Positions 1 to 7,878 are shown, counted from the stretch's first letter. The stretch is DNA of 56,074 nucleotides from Actinomycetota bacterium (GCA_030682655.1 JAUXNU010000173.1:1-56074), one strand, 5' to 3'. Made by a program: numbers and translations. The notes: generated by a model not told the origin, from the letters alone.

Positions 1-15
1 GCTTGAATAGACTGC

Positions 16-609
16 TTGTGCGCACGTCGTCCTCCGTGGCTCGGTTTCCTGACTCTCAGACAAGCCAGTATCCCAAGCTCAGGGGCGACGTGCGTAACTC
101 ATTCAGGGCGGATTCTCACCCACACATGTGTCACAAGATCCTTTCAATCGGCCGAGACCGGGTTCGGTGCGGGACCATCCGAGGCAGCACGGTGGCCATA
201 CGCAGTAGGGCTGCTGGGTGTTCTCCTGGGTCTGGTCGGTTTCGTGCTCGCGCCGATCGCCGGCGTGGTCTACCTGGCGGGTCCTGCAGTGGGCTATGCG
301 ACATACCGGTCGACACGTGCGCAGTCGCCCTTTCGCCACGGGCTCATCGTGGCGAGCGGACTGTTCCTGGCCGGAGCGCTCGTCTTTGGTGCCGGGGCTG
401 CAGTCTCGCTATGGGCATTCGGCAATGGGCGGTTCGCAGCCCAGGAGCTGGGGTCCGGACTAGCGTTCTTCGGCTTGCTGATCGTGCCGTTCGGAGGACT
501 GCTCGTGGGCGGGGTCTCGCTCATCGGGGCGCTTGTTCGCCCGGGAGTTGGAAAGCCCGTTCGTCCGCAGCCGGTCGGGGGGCTTGAGGATCCGGAGCCG
601 TCGAGCTAG
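16..609 (+). CDS. Predicted three-helix membrane protein, start uncertain
   Basis: I do not recognise the family. Three hydrophobic segments are visible (about residues 61-88, 107-133 and 145-172 if the TTG at 16 is used), ending in a short Pro/Arg-rich tail, so an inner-membrane location is likely. The first 55 residues look non-coding and contain no ATG or GTG in frame. The open frame also runs through a 35-bp element at 107-141 that recurs inverted near 26.4 kb, so the 5' end may have been altered or truncated. The C-terminal two thirds are the credible part. Confidence 0.5.
   Translation: MCARRPPWLGFLTLRQASIPSSGATCVTHSGRILTHTCVTRSFQSAETGFGAGPSEAARWPYAVGLLGVLLGLVGFVLAPIAGVVYLAGPAVGYATYRSTRAQSPFRHGLIVASGLFLAGALVFGAGAAVSLWAFGNGRFAAQELGSGLAFFGLLIVPFGGLLVGGVSLIGALVRPGVGKPVRPQPVGGLEDPEPSS
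107..141. repeat. 35-bp dispersed repeat, copy 1 (inverted relative to copy 2)
   Basis: Reading 107-141 matches the reverse complement of 26401-26435 at 34 of 35 positions. The core is the palindrome ACACATGTGT (122-131), followed by CACAAGATCC. It could be a regulator site, a REP-like element or a mobile-element end; I cannot tell which. Confidence 0.6.
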
Positions 610-624
610 CAGCCGTGCGTCCTC

Positions 625-1062
625 CTATGCGCAGAAGACGCGGATGTTGTCTCCGTCTCCGGACTGGACGTTGACTTCCATCTCACGGAGGCTCTCGATG
701 ATGTCTTCGATGTCTTCGGGCTTGAAGTTGTTGAAGTCGATCGACATGCCGTGGTCGCTCATCGACTCGTTGATCTGGTCCATCGCCTGCGGCGGAATGA
801 GCGACGTGAGCTTGAGGCCCGCGCGCAGCAACCCGAGGGGAACCTTCACGTCGACGGTGTCCTTGCCGGTGACTTTCACGTACATGAACTTGGGCGTGCC
901 CGAGGGCGCGGGCCCGGTGGGCCAGTCCGCCGACGCGGAGGTCGAGGAAGCAGCGGTCTCCTCGGCCGGTGTCTGAAGGGCGTCGAGCAGTGTCTCGGCT
1001 TCGACTGCCGTGATCTTGCCCTCGGCGAGCATGCCGAGGATGCGGGTCCGATCTTCACTCAT
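625..1062 (-). CDS. SHOCT-like domain protein (YvlB/LiaX N-terminal type)
   Basis: This is a 145-residue soluble protein. The N-terminus, MSEDRTRILGMLAEGKITA followed by EAETLLDAL, is the short helical SHOCT-like motif found at the N-terminus of YvlB/LiaX-type envelope-stress proteins. A proline-rich linker (about 33-52) leads to a conserved region containing FMYVKVTG and a C-terminal acidic helix ending in IRVFCA. The ATG at 1062 is preceded by AAAGGGAG, which fixes the start; the open frame upstream is not needed. It is the last gene of a three-gene minus-strand operon with a small membrane protein and a DUF2089 regulator. By family analogy it may sense or modulate envelope state (inference). 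Confidence 0.8.
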   Translation of the reverse strand: MSEDRTRILGMLAEGKITAVEAETLLDALQTPAEETAASSTSASADWPTGPAPSGTPKFMYVKVTGKDTVDVKVPLGLLRAGLKLTSLIPPQAMDQINESMSDHGMSIDFNNFKPEDIEDIIESLREMEVNVQSGDGDNIRVFCA

Positions 1063-1079
1063 GATGTCCAACTCCCTTT

Positions 1080-1361
1080 CTAGATGATTCTGATATTGAC
1101 GCGGTCGGAACCGTCGACGTCCACGCACGTGCCGCGGCACTCGCCAAGCAGCGACGTGAGGCGCAAGATGAGTTCGGTGTAGCGGTGGAAGCGCGCACCC
1201 GCGAGCCACGTGACGATGTCGACGAACACCGTCGCGCAGAGCGCGAGGGCCACGAGCACGAGCAGCAGTGGCCACAACAGGAACAGCGGCAGCCAGAACC
1301 ACCAGCCCTTCTTGTCGGCCTCCTTCACGCTCACGTAGATGATTGCTGGAGGAAGAATCAT
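1080..1361 (-). CDS. Small membrane protein of the DUF2089 operon
   Basis: This 93-residue protein has one long hydrophobic stretch (about 20-52: GWWFWLPLFLLWPLLLVLV and onward) that could form one or two transmembrane helices, then a soluble tail ending in VNIRII. Its start codon overlaps the upstream DUF2089 stop in an ATGA, so the two are translationally coupled. I do not recognise a named family. The position between DUF2089 and a SHOCT-like protein suggests an envelope-sensing unit (inference). Confidence 0.75.
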   Translation of the reverse strand: MILPPAIIYVSVKEADKKGWWFWLPLFLLWPLLLVLVALALCATVFVDIVTWLAGARFHRYTELILRLTSLLGECRGTCVDVDGSDRVNIRII

Positions 1362-1732
1362 CGCCCTCGCCTGAGCCTTTCCGCCGCCTCAGTCGCCGTG
1401 AGTTCGCCGCGATCGAGCTGGCCGAGGACGTCCTCGCTGTCCAACGTCGGCTCGATCTCGATCTGCACGAGTTGGAGCTGGGTCGCGACGCGGTTGAGCC
1501 GGTTCTTGATGGTCGGGTAGCTTACGCCGAACGCTTTCTCCATATGTTTGATCGATCCGTGGCAGCGGACGAACTCGCCAACGAAGACCTGATCCTCGTA
1601 GCGCAATCCCGCCAGAGGCGGCAGCTCGAACTCGCCTTCGATGGTCACGCCGGAGTCGTGCAGGCGAACGCCGGTTACGGCGAACTTGCGGTCTCCGGTC
1701 AGATCGGTCAACTCGTGCCATTCGTGTGCCAT
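1358..1732 (-). CDS. DUF2089 family DNA-binding protein
   Basis: This 124-residue protein fits DUF2089. The N-terminal half carries LPPLAGLRYEDQVFVGEFV, then a helix-turn-helix-like stretch (about 60-85: IKHMEKAFGVSYPTIKNRLN) and a C-terminal SHOCT-like tail (LDRGELTATEAAERLRRG). It probably acts as a transcription factor for its own operon. Directly upstream lie two copies of a 12-bp repeat spaced exactly 21 bp, next to a -35-like TTGACT. It overlaps the downstream membrane-protein gene by 4 bp. Confidence 0.85.
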   Translation of the reverse strand: MAHEWHELTDLTGDRKFAVTGVRLHDSGVTIEGEFELPPLAGLRYEDQVFVGEFVRCHGSIKHMEKAFGVSYPTIKNRLNRVATQLQLVQIEIEPTLDSEDVLGQLDRGELTATEAAERLRRGR

Positions 1733-1761
1733 GAGGGGCCTTTCGTTGAGTTCCTGCGGTC

Positions 1762-1812
1762 ATAGTGTACCCAGGAATCAAGAAAGTCAAGCGAGAACTT
1801 AAGAAAATCAAG
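1762..1812 (-). promoter_or_regulatory. Promoter of the DUF2089 operon with two tandem 12-bp repeats
   Basis: On the minus strand CTTGATTTTCTT (1801-1812) and CTTGACTTTCTT (1780-1791) are direct repeats 21 bp apart, that is two helical turns. The second contains TTGACT (1785-1790), a plausible -35 box, with a -10-like CACTAT/TACACT at 1762-1769. A protein bound to both repeats would lie on one face of the helix and cover the -35 box, as expected for autoregulation. Confidence 0.5.
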
Positions 1813-1879
1813 TTCAGGCGGCAAACACGGGATTGCGCCCGAATGGCCTAGGGCACGCCGGACGGGGTATCGTGGGGGC

Positions 1880-2206
1880 ATGGAGAATCAACCCCCCGTC
1901 ACGGTTCGCATGTTCGGTCTGCTGCACTCCGCCCGGAGCGCCGCCGGCTTGCCGTCGCTCGTGGAGGTCGAGGTCCCGGCCGACGGCACAACCGCACGCG
2001 AGATAGCGGTCAACCTCGAGCTCGATCTCGATATCATCGAGGGCGTGTTCGTGAACCGGACCGTCTACGATATCGGGCACATCGTGCGTCCTGGCGACCG
2101 GATAGCGTTCGTGCCACAGGGCACGCCAGGCCCTCATCGCGTCTACCTCGGGCTGTATCGCGCTGGCCAAGAAACGCATAATGATTCTGGCGATACGGCA
2201 GACTGA
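1880..2206 (+). CDS. MoaD/ThiS-like ubiquitin-fold protein without C-terminal GG
   Basis: The 108-residue protein has a ubiquitin-like core with the hallmarks of MoaD/ThiS (VTVRMFGLLHSARSAAGL at the N-terminus; EGVFVNRTVYDIGHIVRPGD and RIAFVP near the end). Instead of the terminal Gly-Gly needed for adenylation and thiolation it continues through GTPGPHRVYLGLYRAG to a polar tail. It lies 92 bp upstream of the aldehyde ferredoxin oxidoreductase gene, so it is probably an accessory or structural partner for that enzyme or its pyranopterin cofactor rather than a sulfur carrier (inference). A TATCGT box only 7 bp before the ATG hints at a very short leader. Confidence 0.8.
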   Translation: MENQPPVTVRMFGLLHSARSAAGLPSLVEVEVPADGTTAREIAVNLELDLDIIEGVFVNRTVYDIGHIVRPGDRIAFVPQGTPGPHRVYLGLYRAGQETHNDSGDTAD

Positions 2207-2297
2207 CTCCTCTGCCATGGGGAATACAGAATGAAACTCGAATGTCTGGGCGCCGCTTGAGCGTGTCGACGGCGCGTGTGTATGGAGGAGGAATCGT

Positions 2298-4073
2298 ATG
2301 AGGTACATCTTGCGTGTCAACATGTCGGACCTCTCGATCACGAAGGAGGATCTGCCTGCTTCGCGGGCACGCTACGGAGGTCGAGTTCTGACTTCCGCGA
2401 TCGTGTTCGATGAAGTGCCGCCTACGGCCGACCCGTTGGGGCCGGACAACGTACTCGTGTTCGCACCGGGTCTCCTTGGCGGGACGAGCACGCCGAACGG
2501 CGGGCGCTTGTCGGTCGGGGCGAAGAGCCCGTTGACCGGCGGCATCAAGGAGTCGAACTCCGGCGGTCAGGCGGCCAACGCGCTCGGGCGTCTGGGCATC
2601 GCGGCGATCGTCGTCACCGGCAAGCCAGCCGATCCCTCGGCACGCTACCAGCTCACGATCGAGGCGGACGGGGAGGCTTCGCTCTCACGCATCGACCAGT
2701 GGGCCGGGGCCGGCAACTATGCCGTCGCGGATGCGATCAAGGGAACACGTCCCGAGGGCGATCGCTACTCGACCATCACGAACGGGCCAGCCGGCGAGGC
2801 TGGTATGAGGGCTGCGGGCATCGCTATCTCGGACATGAAGGGCTACCCGAACCGCTTTGCTGGCCGTGGCGGCCTGGGTGCGGTGATGGGCTCCAAGGGG
2901 CTCAAGGCCATCGTCATCTCGGACAAGGGGCTCGGCACGCCCGAGCACGCCGACAAGGAGGCCTTCAGCGCCGCCATCAAGACGTTCTCGGCCGCGCTCA
3001 AGGAACATCCGGTCTCCGGCCAGGCTCTGCCGACGTACGGCACGAACGTACTCACGAACATCCTCTCTGAAGCGGGCGGACTTCCGACCCGGAACTTCTC
3101 ATCCGGCACGTTCGAGGGCGCGGAGGCGACGAGCGGTGAGCGTCAGCGAGAGGTCATCCTCGAGCGTGGCGGCGACGTGCAGCACGGCTGCCATACGGGT
3201 TGCGTCATCCAGTGCTCGCGCTACTGGGTCGACAAGGACGGCCACTACAAGACGAAGGGACCGGAGTACGAGACGGTTTGGTCGTTCGGCGCTGACTGTG
3301 GGATAGACGACCTCGACGATATCGCCGAGCTCGACCGCGCGTGCGGTGACTTCGGCCTCGACACCATCGAGATGGGCGCCACCATGGCGGTCTACATGGC
3401 TTCCGGCGCGCTGGAGTTCGGCGACGGCAAGGGTGCCCTGGCCGCGCTCAAGAGCGTGTTCGAGGGCGGGGAGCCCGGCCGCGTTCTCGGTGATGGCGCC
3501 GAGGCGACCGGCAAGAAGTTCGGTGTAAAGAACATCCCTGTCGTTAAGCACCAGGCACTGCCCGCCTACGACCCGCGTTCCGTCATGGGCATCGGCGTCA
3601 CCTACGCGACCTCCACGATGGGCGCGGATCACACCGCAGGCTACGCGGTCGCCACGAACATCCTGAAGGTCGGCGGCGATGTCGACCCCTTGAAGCCCGA
3701 GGGCCAGGTCGAGCTCTCTCGCAATCTGCAGATCGCGACCGCGATGCTCGATTCGTTCGGGCTGTGCATTTTCGTCGCGTTCCCGGTTCTCGATATCCCT
3801 GAGGCGTTCACAGCGATCCACGAGATGGCCCAGGCGCACACAGGCCAGGAGTGGGATGTCGATGCGCTCCTGCAGCTTGGCAAGGAAACGCTCGTGTACG
3901 AGCGGCTCTTCAACGAGCGTGCCGGCATGGGTACTGCCGACGATCGCCTGCCCGAGTTCTTCATCACCGAGGAGCTTCCGCCGCACAACGTCACGTTCAC
4001 GGTGACCGATGCAGATCTCGACACGGTGTTCGACTTCGTGCCCGAGGTGGCCAAGGGGATGGGCCTCGCCTAG
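2298..4073 (+). CDS. aor: Aldehyde ferredoxin oxidoreductase, tungsten-dependent
   Basis: This 591-residue enzyme of the AOR family should oxidise aldehydes to carboxylic acids with ferredoxin as acceptor, using a tungsten bis-pyranopterin cofactor and one [4Fe-4S] cluster. The N-terminal AOR domain shows the family's TPNGGRLSVGAKSPLTGG and SNSGG motifs. Cluster cysteines are visible at C298, C302 and C306 (CHTGCVIQC) with a fourth at about C490 in DSFGLC. Length matches the family. The ATG at 2298 follows GGAGGA with ideal spacing. It is flanked by two MoaD/ThiS-like genes and a ThiF-type E1 enzyme, consistent with cofactor supply. A strong terminator follows at 4101-4135. Confidence 0.93.
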   Translation: MRYILRVNMSDLSITKEDLPASRARYGGRVLTSAIVFDEVPPTADPLGPDNVLVFAPGLLGGTSTPNGGRLSVGAKSPLTGGIKESNSGGQAANALGRLGIAAIVVTGKPADPSARYQLTIEADGEASLSRIDQWAGAGNYAVADAIKGTRPEGDRYSTITNGPAGEAGMRAAGIAISDMKGYPNRFAGRGGLGAVMGSKGLKAIVISDKGLGTPEHADKEAFSAAIKTFSAALKEHPVSGQALPTYGTNVLTNILSEAGGLPTRNFSSGTFEGAEATSGERQREVILERGGDVQHGCHTGCVIQCSRYWVDKDGHYKTKGPEYETVWSFGADCGIDDLDDIAELDRACGDFGLDTIEMGATMAVYMASGALEFGDGKGALAALKSVFEGGEPGRVLGDGAEATGKKFGVKNIPVVKHQALPAYDPRSVMGIGVTYATSTMGADHTAGYAVATNILKVGGDVDPLKPEGQVELSRNLQIATAMLDSFGLCIFVAFPVLDIPEAFTAIHEMAQAHTGQEWDVDALLQLGKETLVYERLFNERAGMGTADDRLPEFFITEELPPHNVTFTVTDADLDTVFDFVPEVAKGMGLA

Positions 4074-4100
4074 AACGGCAGCTCGTATTCGTCACTGGTC

Positions 4101-4135
4101 GTGTACCCCCGCTGAGTTACTCGGCGGGGGTACAC
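4101..4135 (+). terminator. Rho-independent terminator after aor
   Basis: GTGTACCCCCGC (4101-4112) pairs perfectly with GCGGGGGTACAC (4124-4135), and the stem can extend by four more pairs (one G-T wobble) around a TTA loop. It is followed by TTGTT. It separates aor from the second MoaD/ThiS gene. Confidence 0.85.
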
Positions 4136-4220
4136 TTGTTGCAGGGCGGGGATTCCCCACGGGCGGCCGTCTGGCCGCGTCGCCGGGCATCGGATCTATG
4201 AGGAACGAGGTGAGTCGCGC

Positions 4221-4457
4221 ATGAAGGTCGACGTCGCGCTGTTCGCGTCGCTTTCAGGGTTCCATGTCGCGCCCGGCGAAGACCGCACGCGCGCATACGA
4301 TCTCGCGTCCGGTGCGACCATCGCAGACGTGATCGCCACCCTTGGCCTGCCTGATCAGCCGCGCATCGTCTTCGTCAACGGTCGCCACGCCGAGGAGACC
4401 GCTGAGCTGCATGCCGGCGAGCGGCTCGCGATCTTCCCGCCGGTAGCGGGAGGGTAG
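4221..4457 (+). CDS. MoaD/ThiS family sulfur-carrier-like protein ending in Gly-Gly
   Basis: A 78-residue ubiquitin-fold protein ending in LAIFPPVAGG, the canonical C-terminus that is adenylated and thiocarboxylated in MoaD and ThiS. Core features are FASLSGF, a TIADVIATLGLP helix and RIVFVNGRHA. The ATG at 4221 is used. The gene for its presumed activating enzyme (ThiF/MoeB type) begins 6 bp downstream, so the pair probably forms a sulfur-transfer module for the pterin-dithiolene cofactor used by the aldehyde oxidoreductase (inference from context). Confidence 0.85.
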   Translation: MKVDVALFASLSGFHVAPGEDRTRAYDLASGATIADVIATLGLPDQPRIVFVNGRHAEETAELHAGERLAIFPPVAGG

Positions 4458-4463
4458 GGATTG

Positions 4464-5096
4464 ATGATTGCGCCTGACGGATCCAATAGCACAGATACGC
4501 GCATTCCCGAACCCGAGTTGCGCGCCCGTTTGCGCGCGTCCTCGGTGGCGATTCTGGGTTGCGGTGGGCTGGGCAGCAATGTAGCCGCGATGCTGCTGCG
4601 CTCCGGAGTCCGGACGCTGGCGCTCGTCGACGTCGATCGGGTCGAAGTCGACAACCTGAACCGCCAGCTGTTCTTTCGCGATCAGATCGGGATGCTGAAG
4701 GTCGAAGCGCTTGCCGAGACGCTCGACCGCATCGACCCGGACGCCCGACTGACGCTCGTGGACGGTTTCATCGACGCCGCCAGCCTGCCGAGGATCGTTG
4801 CCGGCGCCGACGTGATTGTCGAAGCCGTCGACGGCGTGGAGACCAAGACACTCATCGCGGACGTGTGTGGGCGCGAGCTCCCGGACGTTCCGCTCGTGAG
4901 CGCGTCGGGGCTCGCGGGCTACGACAGCGCGAACCGCATCGAGACCGTGAGGGTCGCCGACAACCTGTGGGTCGCCGGTGACCTGGAGTCCGACGTCCGC
5001 GAGGGCCACGCCCTGCTGGCGTCCCGCGTGATGGTCGCTGCCGCTCACCAGGCGCATGCGGTGATTCGTCTGCTGATAGGACTCGATGGGGAGTAG
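4464..5096 (+). CDS. ThiF/MoeB/HesA family E1-like adenylyltransferase
   Basis: This 210-residue protein is a single ThiF-type Rossmann domain: nucleotide-binding ILGCGGLGSNVAAMLLRSG, the acidic DVDRVEVDNLNRQLFF segment and an EAVDGVETKT helix. It lacks the rhodanese extension of some MoeB homologues. It would activate the C-terminal GG of the adjacent small protein with ATP. The reading frame also permits a TTG start at 4461; the ATG at 4464 fits the upstream GGGAGGG better. Which carrier protein it serves (molybdopterin, thiamine or another) cannot be read from sequence. Confidence 0.85.
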   Translation: MIAPDGSNSTDTRIPEPELRARLRASSVAILGCGGLGSNVAAMLLRSGVRTLALVDVDRVEVDNLNRQLFFRDQIGMLKVEALAETLDRIDPDARLTLVDGFIDAASLPRIVAGADVIVEAVDGVETKTLIADVCGRELPDVPLVSASGLAGYDSANRIETVRVADNLWVAGDLESDVREGHALLASRVMVAAAHQAHAVIRLLIGLDGE

Positions 5097-5194
5097 TGGC
5101 ACAGCAACATTGCCCGGATCGTCGAGTGCTACACCCCTTGGCGGCACCGCCAGAATGTCGGGTAACCGGTCCAGCATGAGTGAAGGCGGACGTG

Positions 5195-5935
5195 ATGAAG
5201 AAGATCAACTGGCGAGTGAAGCTCGGCCTGGGACTCGTCGCGGCTTCGGCAGTCCTGATGGTTGTGCACTACCTGATCTTTCGCGACCTGCACCACCTCG
5301 CGATCTACGGGTTCCACGAGATTGCGATGATGCCGATCGAAGTGTTGTTCGTGACGATGATCCTGCACTCGCTGCTCGAGCGTCGCGCCCGTCAGGAGAT
5401 GCTGCAGAAGCTCAACATGGTCATCGGTGCGTTCTTCAGCGAGGTCGGGTCGGGCCTGCTGCATCGGATCTCAGCACTGGACGAGACGGTCGAGGTCCGC
5501 GAGCACTTTCTCGTGAGCGCCGCGTGGGACGCGCGCCGGTACGAGACCGCCAGGAAGGCAGCAGCCGCGTACGACTACGACGTGCAGGCCACGCCGGAGG
5601 ATCTGCGCGAGCTGCGAACCTTCATCGTTGAGAAGCGGGCGTTTCTCCTTGGCCTGCTACAGAACCCCAACCTGCTCGAGCACAAGAGCTTCACCGATGC
5701 GCTGTGGGCGATCTTTCACCTGTCCGAGGAGCTCGAACATCGCAGTGACTTCGCGGGAATGCCCGAGAGCGATCGGCTGCATCTGACCGGTGACATCAAG
5801 CGCGCGTACGCGGCGCTGGCCGGGGAGTGGCTCGACTACGCGCAGCACCTGCAGACGGCGTATCCGTATCTGTTCTCATTGGCGGTGCGGACCAATCCGC
5901 TCGATTCGAACGCGACGGTGACCGTCAGCTCGTAG
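5195..5935 (+). CDS. Two-helix membrane protein with cytoplasmic helical domain
   Basis: I do not recognise the family. From the ATG at 5195 (246 residues) two hydrophobic helices span about 9-29 and 36-60, with a short positively charged loop between. An approximately 180-residue helical, charged domain follows, with a coiled-coil-like start (LLERRARQEMLQKLNMV). The open frame reaches back to a GTG at 5180, but AAGGCGGA at 5183-5190 sits at the right distance for 5195. It lies about 100 bp after the ThiF-type gene and converges with the DUF454 gene. Confidence 0.65.
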   Translation: MKKINWRVKLGLGLVAASAVLMVVHYLIFRDLHHLAIYGFHEIAMMPIEVLFVTMILHSLLERRARQEMLQKLNMVIGAFFSEVGSGLLHRISALDETVEVREHFLVSAAWDARRYETARKAAAAYDYDVQATPEDLRELRTFIVEKRAFLLGLLQNPNLLEHKSFTDALWAIFHLSEELEHRSDFAGMPESDRLHLTGDIKRAYAALAGEWLDYAQHLQTAYPYLFSLAVRTNPLDSNATVTVSS

Positions 5936-5957
5936 GGAGCGAAACGCCGCAGCTGGT

Positions 5958-6326
5958 TCACGACGCCGGGGCTGTTGGTAGGCGCAAGAGGTAGATCGTA
6001 ACGCCCGCGGCTGTGAGAAGCATCGCCACATCGCCGACAAGTAACGGAACGAACAGAACAGCAGACGCAATCATGCTCGCCCACAAGGTGAGGACAGCCA
6101 CGAACTTGGTCCTTCGTCTCAGTCCCTTGCCTTCCAAGTAGTCGGCAATCTGGGGGCCAAAGACCGGATGACCGACCAGCCAGGCATGCAGCCTCTCCGA
6201 ACTGCGAAGGAAGCAAGCCGCAGCCAGGAGAACGAACGGCGTGGTTGGGAGCACGGGCAGCGCCATGCCGAGCGCGCCGAGCCCGAGGAAGAACCACCCG
6301 AATGCCATCAGTGTGTACCTACGCAC
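5958..6326 (-). CDS. DUF454 (YbaN) family inner-membrane protein
   Basis: This 122-residue protein has the DUF454 signature: LGALGMALPVLPTTPFVLLA, CFLRSSERLHAWLVGHPVFG, and two C-terminal membrane helices. The function of the family is unknown. It starts with GTG at 6326 (GGTAGGAC upstream); an in-frame ATG at 6308 is possible. The first bases overlap the 3' end of the upstream aminotransferase gene by 8 bp, so the two are probably co-transcribed. Confidence 0.85.
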   Translation of the reverse strand: MRRYTLMAFGWFFLGLGALGMALPVLPTTPFVLLAAACFLRSSERLHAWLVGHPVFGPQIADYLEGKGLRRRTKFVAVLTLWASMIASAVLFVPLLVGDVAMLLTAAGVTIYLLRLPTAPAS

Positions 6327-7161
6327 GTTGTCCTACCGCTTCCGAATAGGCCTCCATAACCTGGCGTGTGATAGGTCCGACCGTGCCGTCTGCGATCACG
6401 CGGTCATCGATCCGGACGATCGGAACCACACCGCGCACCGTCGAGGTGAGGAACGACTCGTCGGCGTCGAGTACCTCTTCCAGCGTGACGTCCCGGTAGA
6501 CAATCTCAATCTGATCCTTCACGACGTCCAGCGCGAATGCCTTGATCGTCCCCGGCAGCACACCCTTGCCGGGTGCGTGGATCTGCCCGTTCTTGACAAC
6601 CATGAAGCTGGCGGTCGCCGCCTCGGATATGAGCCCGCCGCTGTGGAAGAGCATATCGATGGCGCCGGCCTCATCGATTCGGTCGTGGTTGCTCAGCCAC
6701 GTCAGGTAGCTCGTGGTCTTCGCAAGAGGGAACTCGCGTTGGTGTTCGTGCAGGACAAGCTTGCCGCCGTCCGTGTAGACCTCGGCGGGTAGCCGAAAGC
6801 TGTCGTGGGTGAGGATGAAGAAGGTAGGCGTAGCGGGGTCGTATCTCATCCCATCGGGAGACACGCCGCCCGAGAGTACGAGCCGGATGGTCGCTTCATC
6901 CTCGTGCGCGTTCAGCCCCAGCAGCTCGTCGATTGCAGCTGCGATCACTTCGTCTGTGTACGGGACAGCGAGGCCGATCTGAGCTGCCGAAGCGCGTAGC
7001 CTCTCCAGGTGCTCTGCGAGCAGGAACGGTCGTCCTTTCACAGTCTCTAGTAGGTCAAAGACGGCGAAGCCGCGCAGGATGCCGACATCGAATGGGGAGA
7101 CGGTGGCATCCTCGGCGGGCAGGATCCGGCCGTTCAGGTACACGTGTTGCGTGGTCGGCAT
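6319..7161 (-). CDS. Class IV PLP aminotransferase (branched-chain / D-amino-acid type)
   Basis: The 280-residue length is typical of fold-type IV aminotransferases such as IlvE, D-alanine aminotransferase or aminodeoxychorismate lyase. Visible features are VYLNGRILPAEDATVSPFD and GFAVFDLLETVKGRPF at the N-terminus, an AKTTSYLTWL segment carrying the PLP-lysine, and the phosphate-binding ISEAATASFMVVKNG with a later STVRGVVPI. The substrate cannot be fixed from sequence alone. ATG at 7161 with GAGGAG upstream. Confidence 0.85.
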   Translation of the reverse strand: MPTTQHVYLNGRILPAEDATVSPFDVGILRGFAVFDLLETVKGRPFLLAEHLERLRASAAQIGLAVPYTDEVIAAAIDELLGLNAHEDEATIRLVLSGGVSPDGMRYDPATPTFFILTHDSFRLPAEVYTDGGKLVLHEHQREFPLAKTTSYLTWLSNHDRIDEAGAIDMLFHSGGLISEAATASFMVVKNGQIHAPGKGVLPGTIKAFALDVVKDQIEIVYRDVTLEEVLDADESFLTSTVRGVVPIVRIDDRVIADGTVGPITRQVMEAYSEAVGQRA

Positions 7162-7306
7162 GGCGCTCCTCGGGATACTCGTCGTTTCCGGCGTGCACTA
7201 CGGGTTGTTCCCGTACATCCTATCCGACAGGCTAGCGGTTCGCCGAGGGGTGAGCGGGATGGCCGCGCGGGCATGCTGGCGGCTCGATGGGTTTGGCAGG
7301 ACGGGG

Positions 7307-7312
7307 TACAAT
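7307..7312 (+). promoter_or_regulatory. Possible -10 box before the CWB2 fragment
   Basis: TACAAT at 7307-7312 lies 24 bp before the GTG at 7336. No convincing -35 box is visible at the usual distance. Confidence 0.3.
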
Positions 7313-7335
7313 CTCCACATCCCACGGGGGTTGGG

Positions 7336-7860
7336 GTGTCCGAGGTGTCCGTCGTGCCCGACCCTGCCAAGTTCTTCGACGCGCTCGCGCTCTCGCCGAT
7401 CGCGGCCGCACAACACTATCCGATCCTGCTCGTCAGCAAGGACGCGATCCCGGCGGCCACGCAGAGCGTCATCGACCAGTTCGACCCCGAGACCGTGGTC
7501 GGCGGCGGCGGCCCCATGACGGTCTCCGCTACCGTGAAGAACTCGCTCGGCGCGCTGCGCTGGTACGGGAGCTCGCGCTACACGACGGCGATCACCGTTG
7601 CGAACAATGCGATCAGCCGGGGCTGGCTATCGGATTCCGCGGTGGGCATTGCGGCGAAGCTGCCGGATGCGCTCACCGGTGGTGGCGTGATCGGCCGAAT
7701 GGGCGGGGTGCTCTTGCTCACGAACGGCGACACGCTCACGACCGAGACCGGCAACTGGATTGCCGCGCACAAGGGCAACATCACGAACTGCTACATCTTC
7801 GGCGGGCCTAACTCGGTGAAATCGGGCGTCGTGAGCGCGGTGAAGGCCAAGCTACAATAG
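7336..7860 (+). CDS. Headless cell-wall-binding repeat 2 (CWB2) protein, probable remnant
   Basis: About 1.7 CWB2 repeats are visible. The first starts abruptly inside the repeat (FFDALALSPIAAAQHYPILL, then VIDQFDPETVV and GGGGPM). A complete second repeat follows (RWYGSSRYTTAITVANNAIS to CYIFGGPNSVKSGVVSAVK). CWB2 domains anchor surface proteins to the wall of clostridia and many actinobacteria. Here no signal peptide or effector region precedes them, although the frame stays open upstream to 7144 in non-conserved sequence. I infer an N-terminally truncated relic; a GTG start at 7336 is the best available. It converges with the multiheme cytochrome gene. Confidence 0.6.
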   Translation: MSEVSVVPDPAKFFDALALSPIAAAQHYPILLVSKDAIPAATQSVIDQFDPETVVGGGGPMTVSATVKNSLGALRWYGSSRYTTAITVANNAISRGWLSDSAVGIAAKLPDALTGGGVIGRMGGVLLLTNGDTLTTETGNWIAAHKGNITNCYIFGGPNSVKSGVVSAVKAKLQ

Positions 7861-7878
7861 GGGAGTCCCCGGCCTCGC

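Noticed and set aside
3099-3986. Minus-strand ORF inside the aldehyde oxidoreductase gene
   Set aside because: Shadow of a well-supported gene; composition Arg/Leu/Asp-rich with no known domain.
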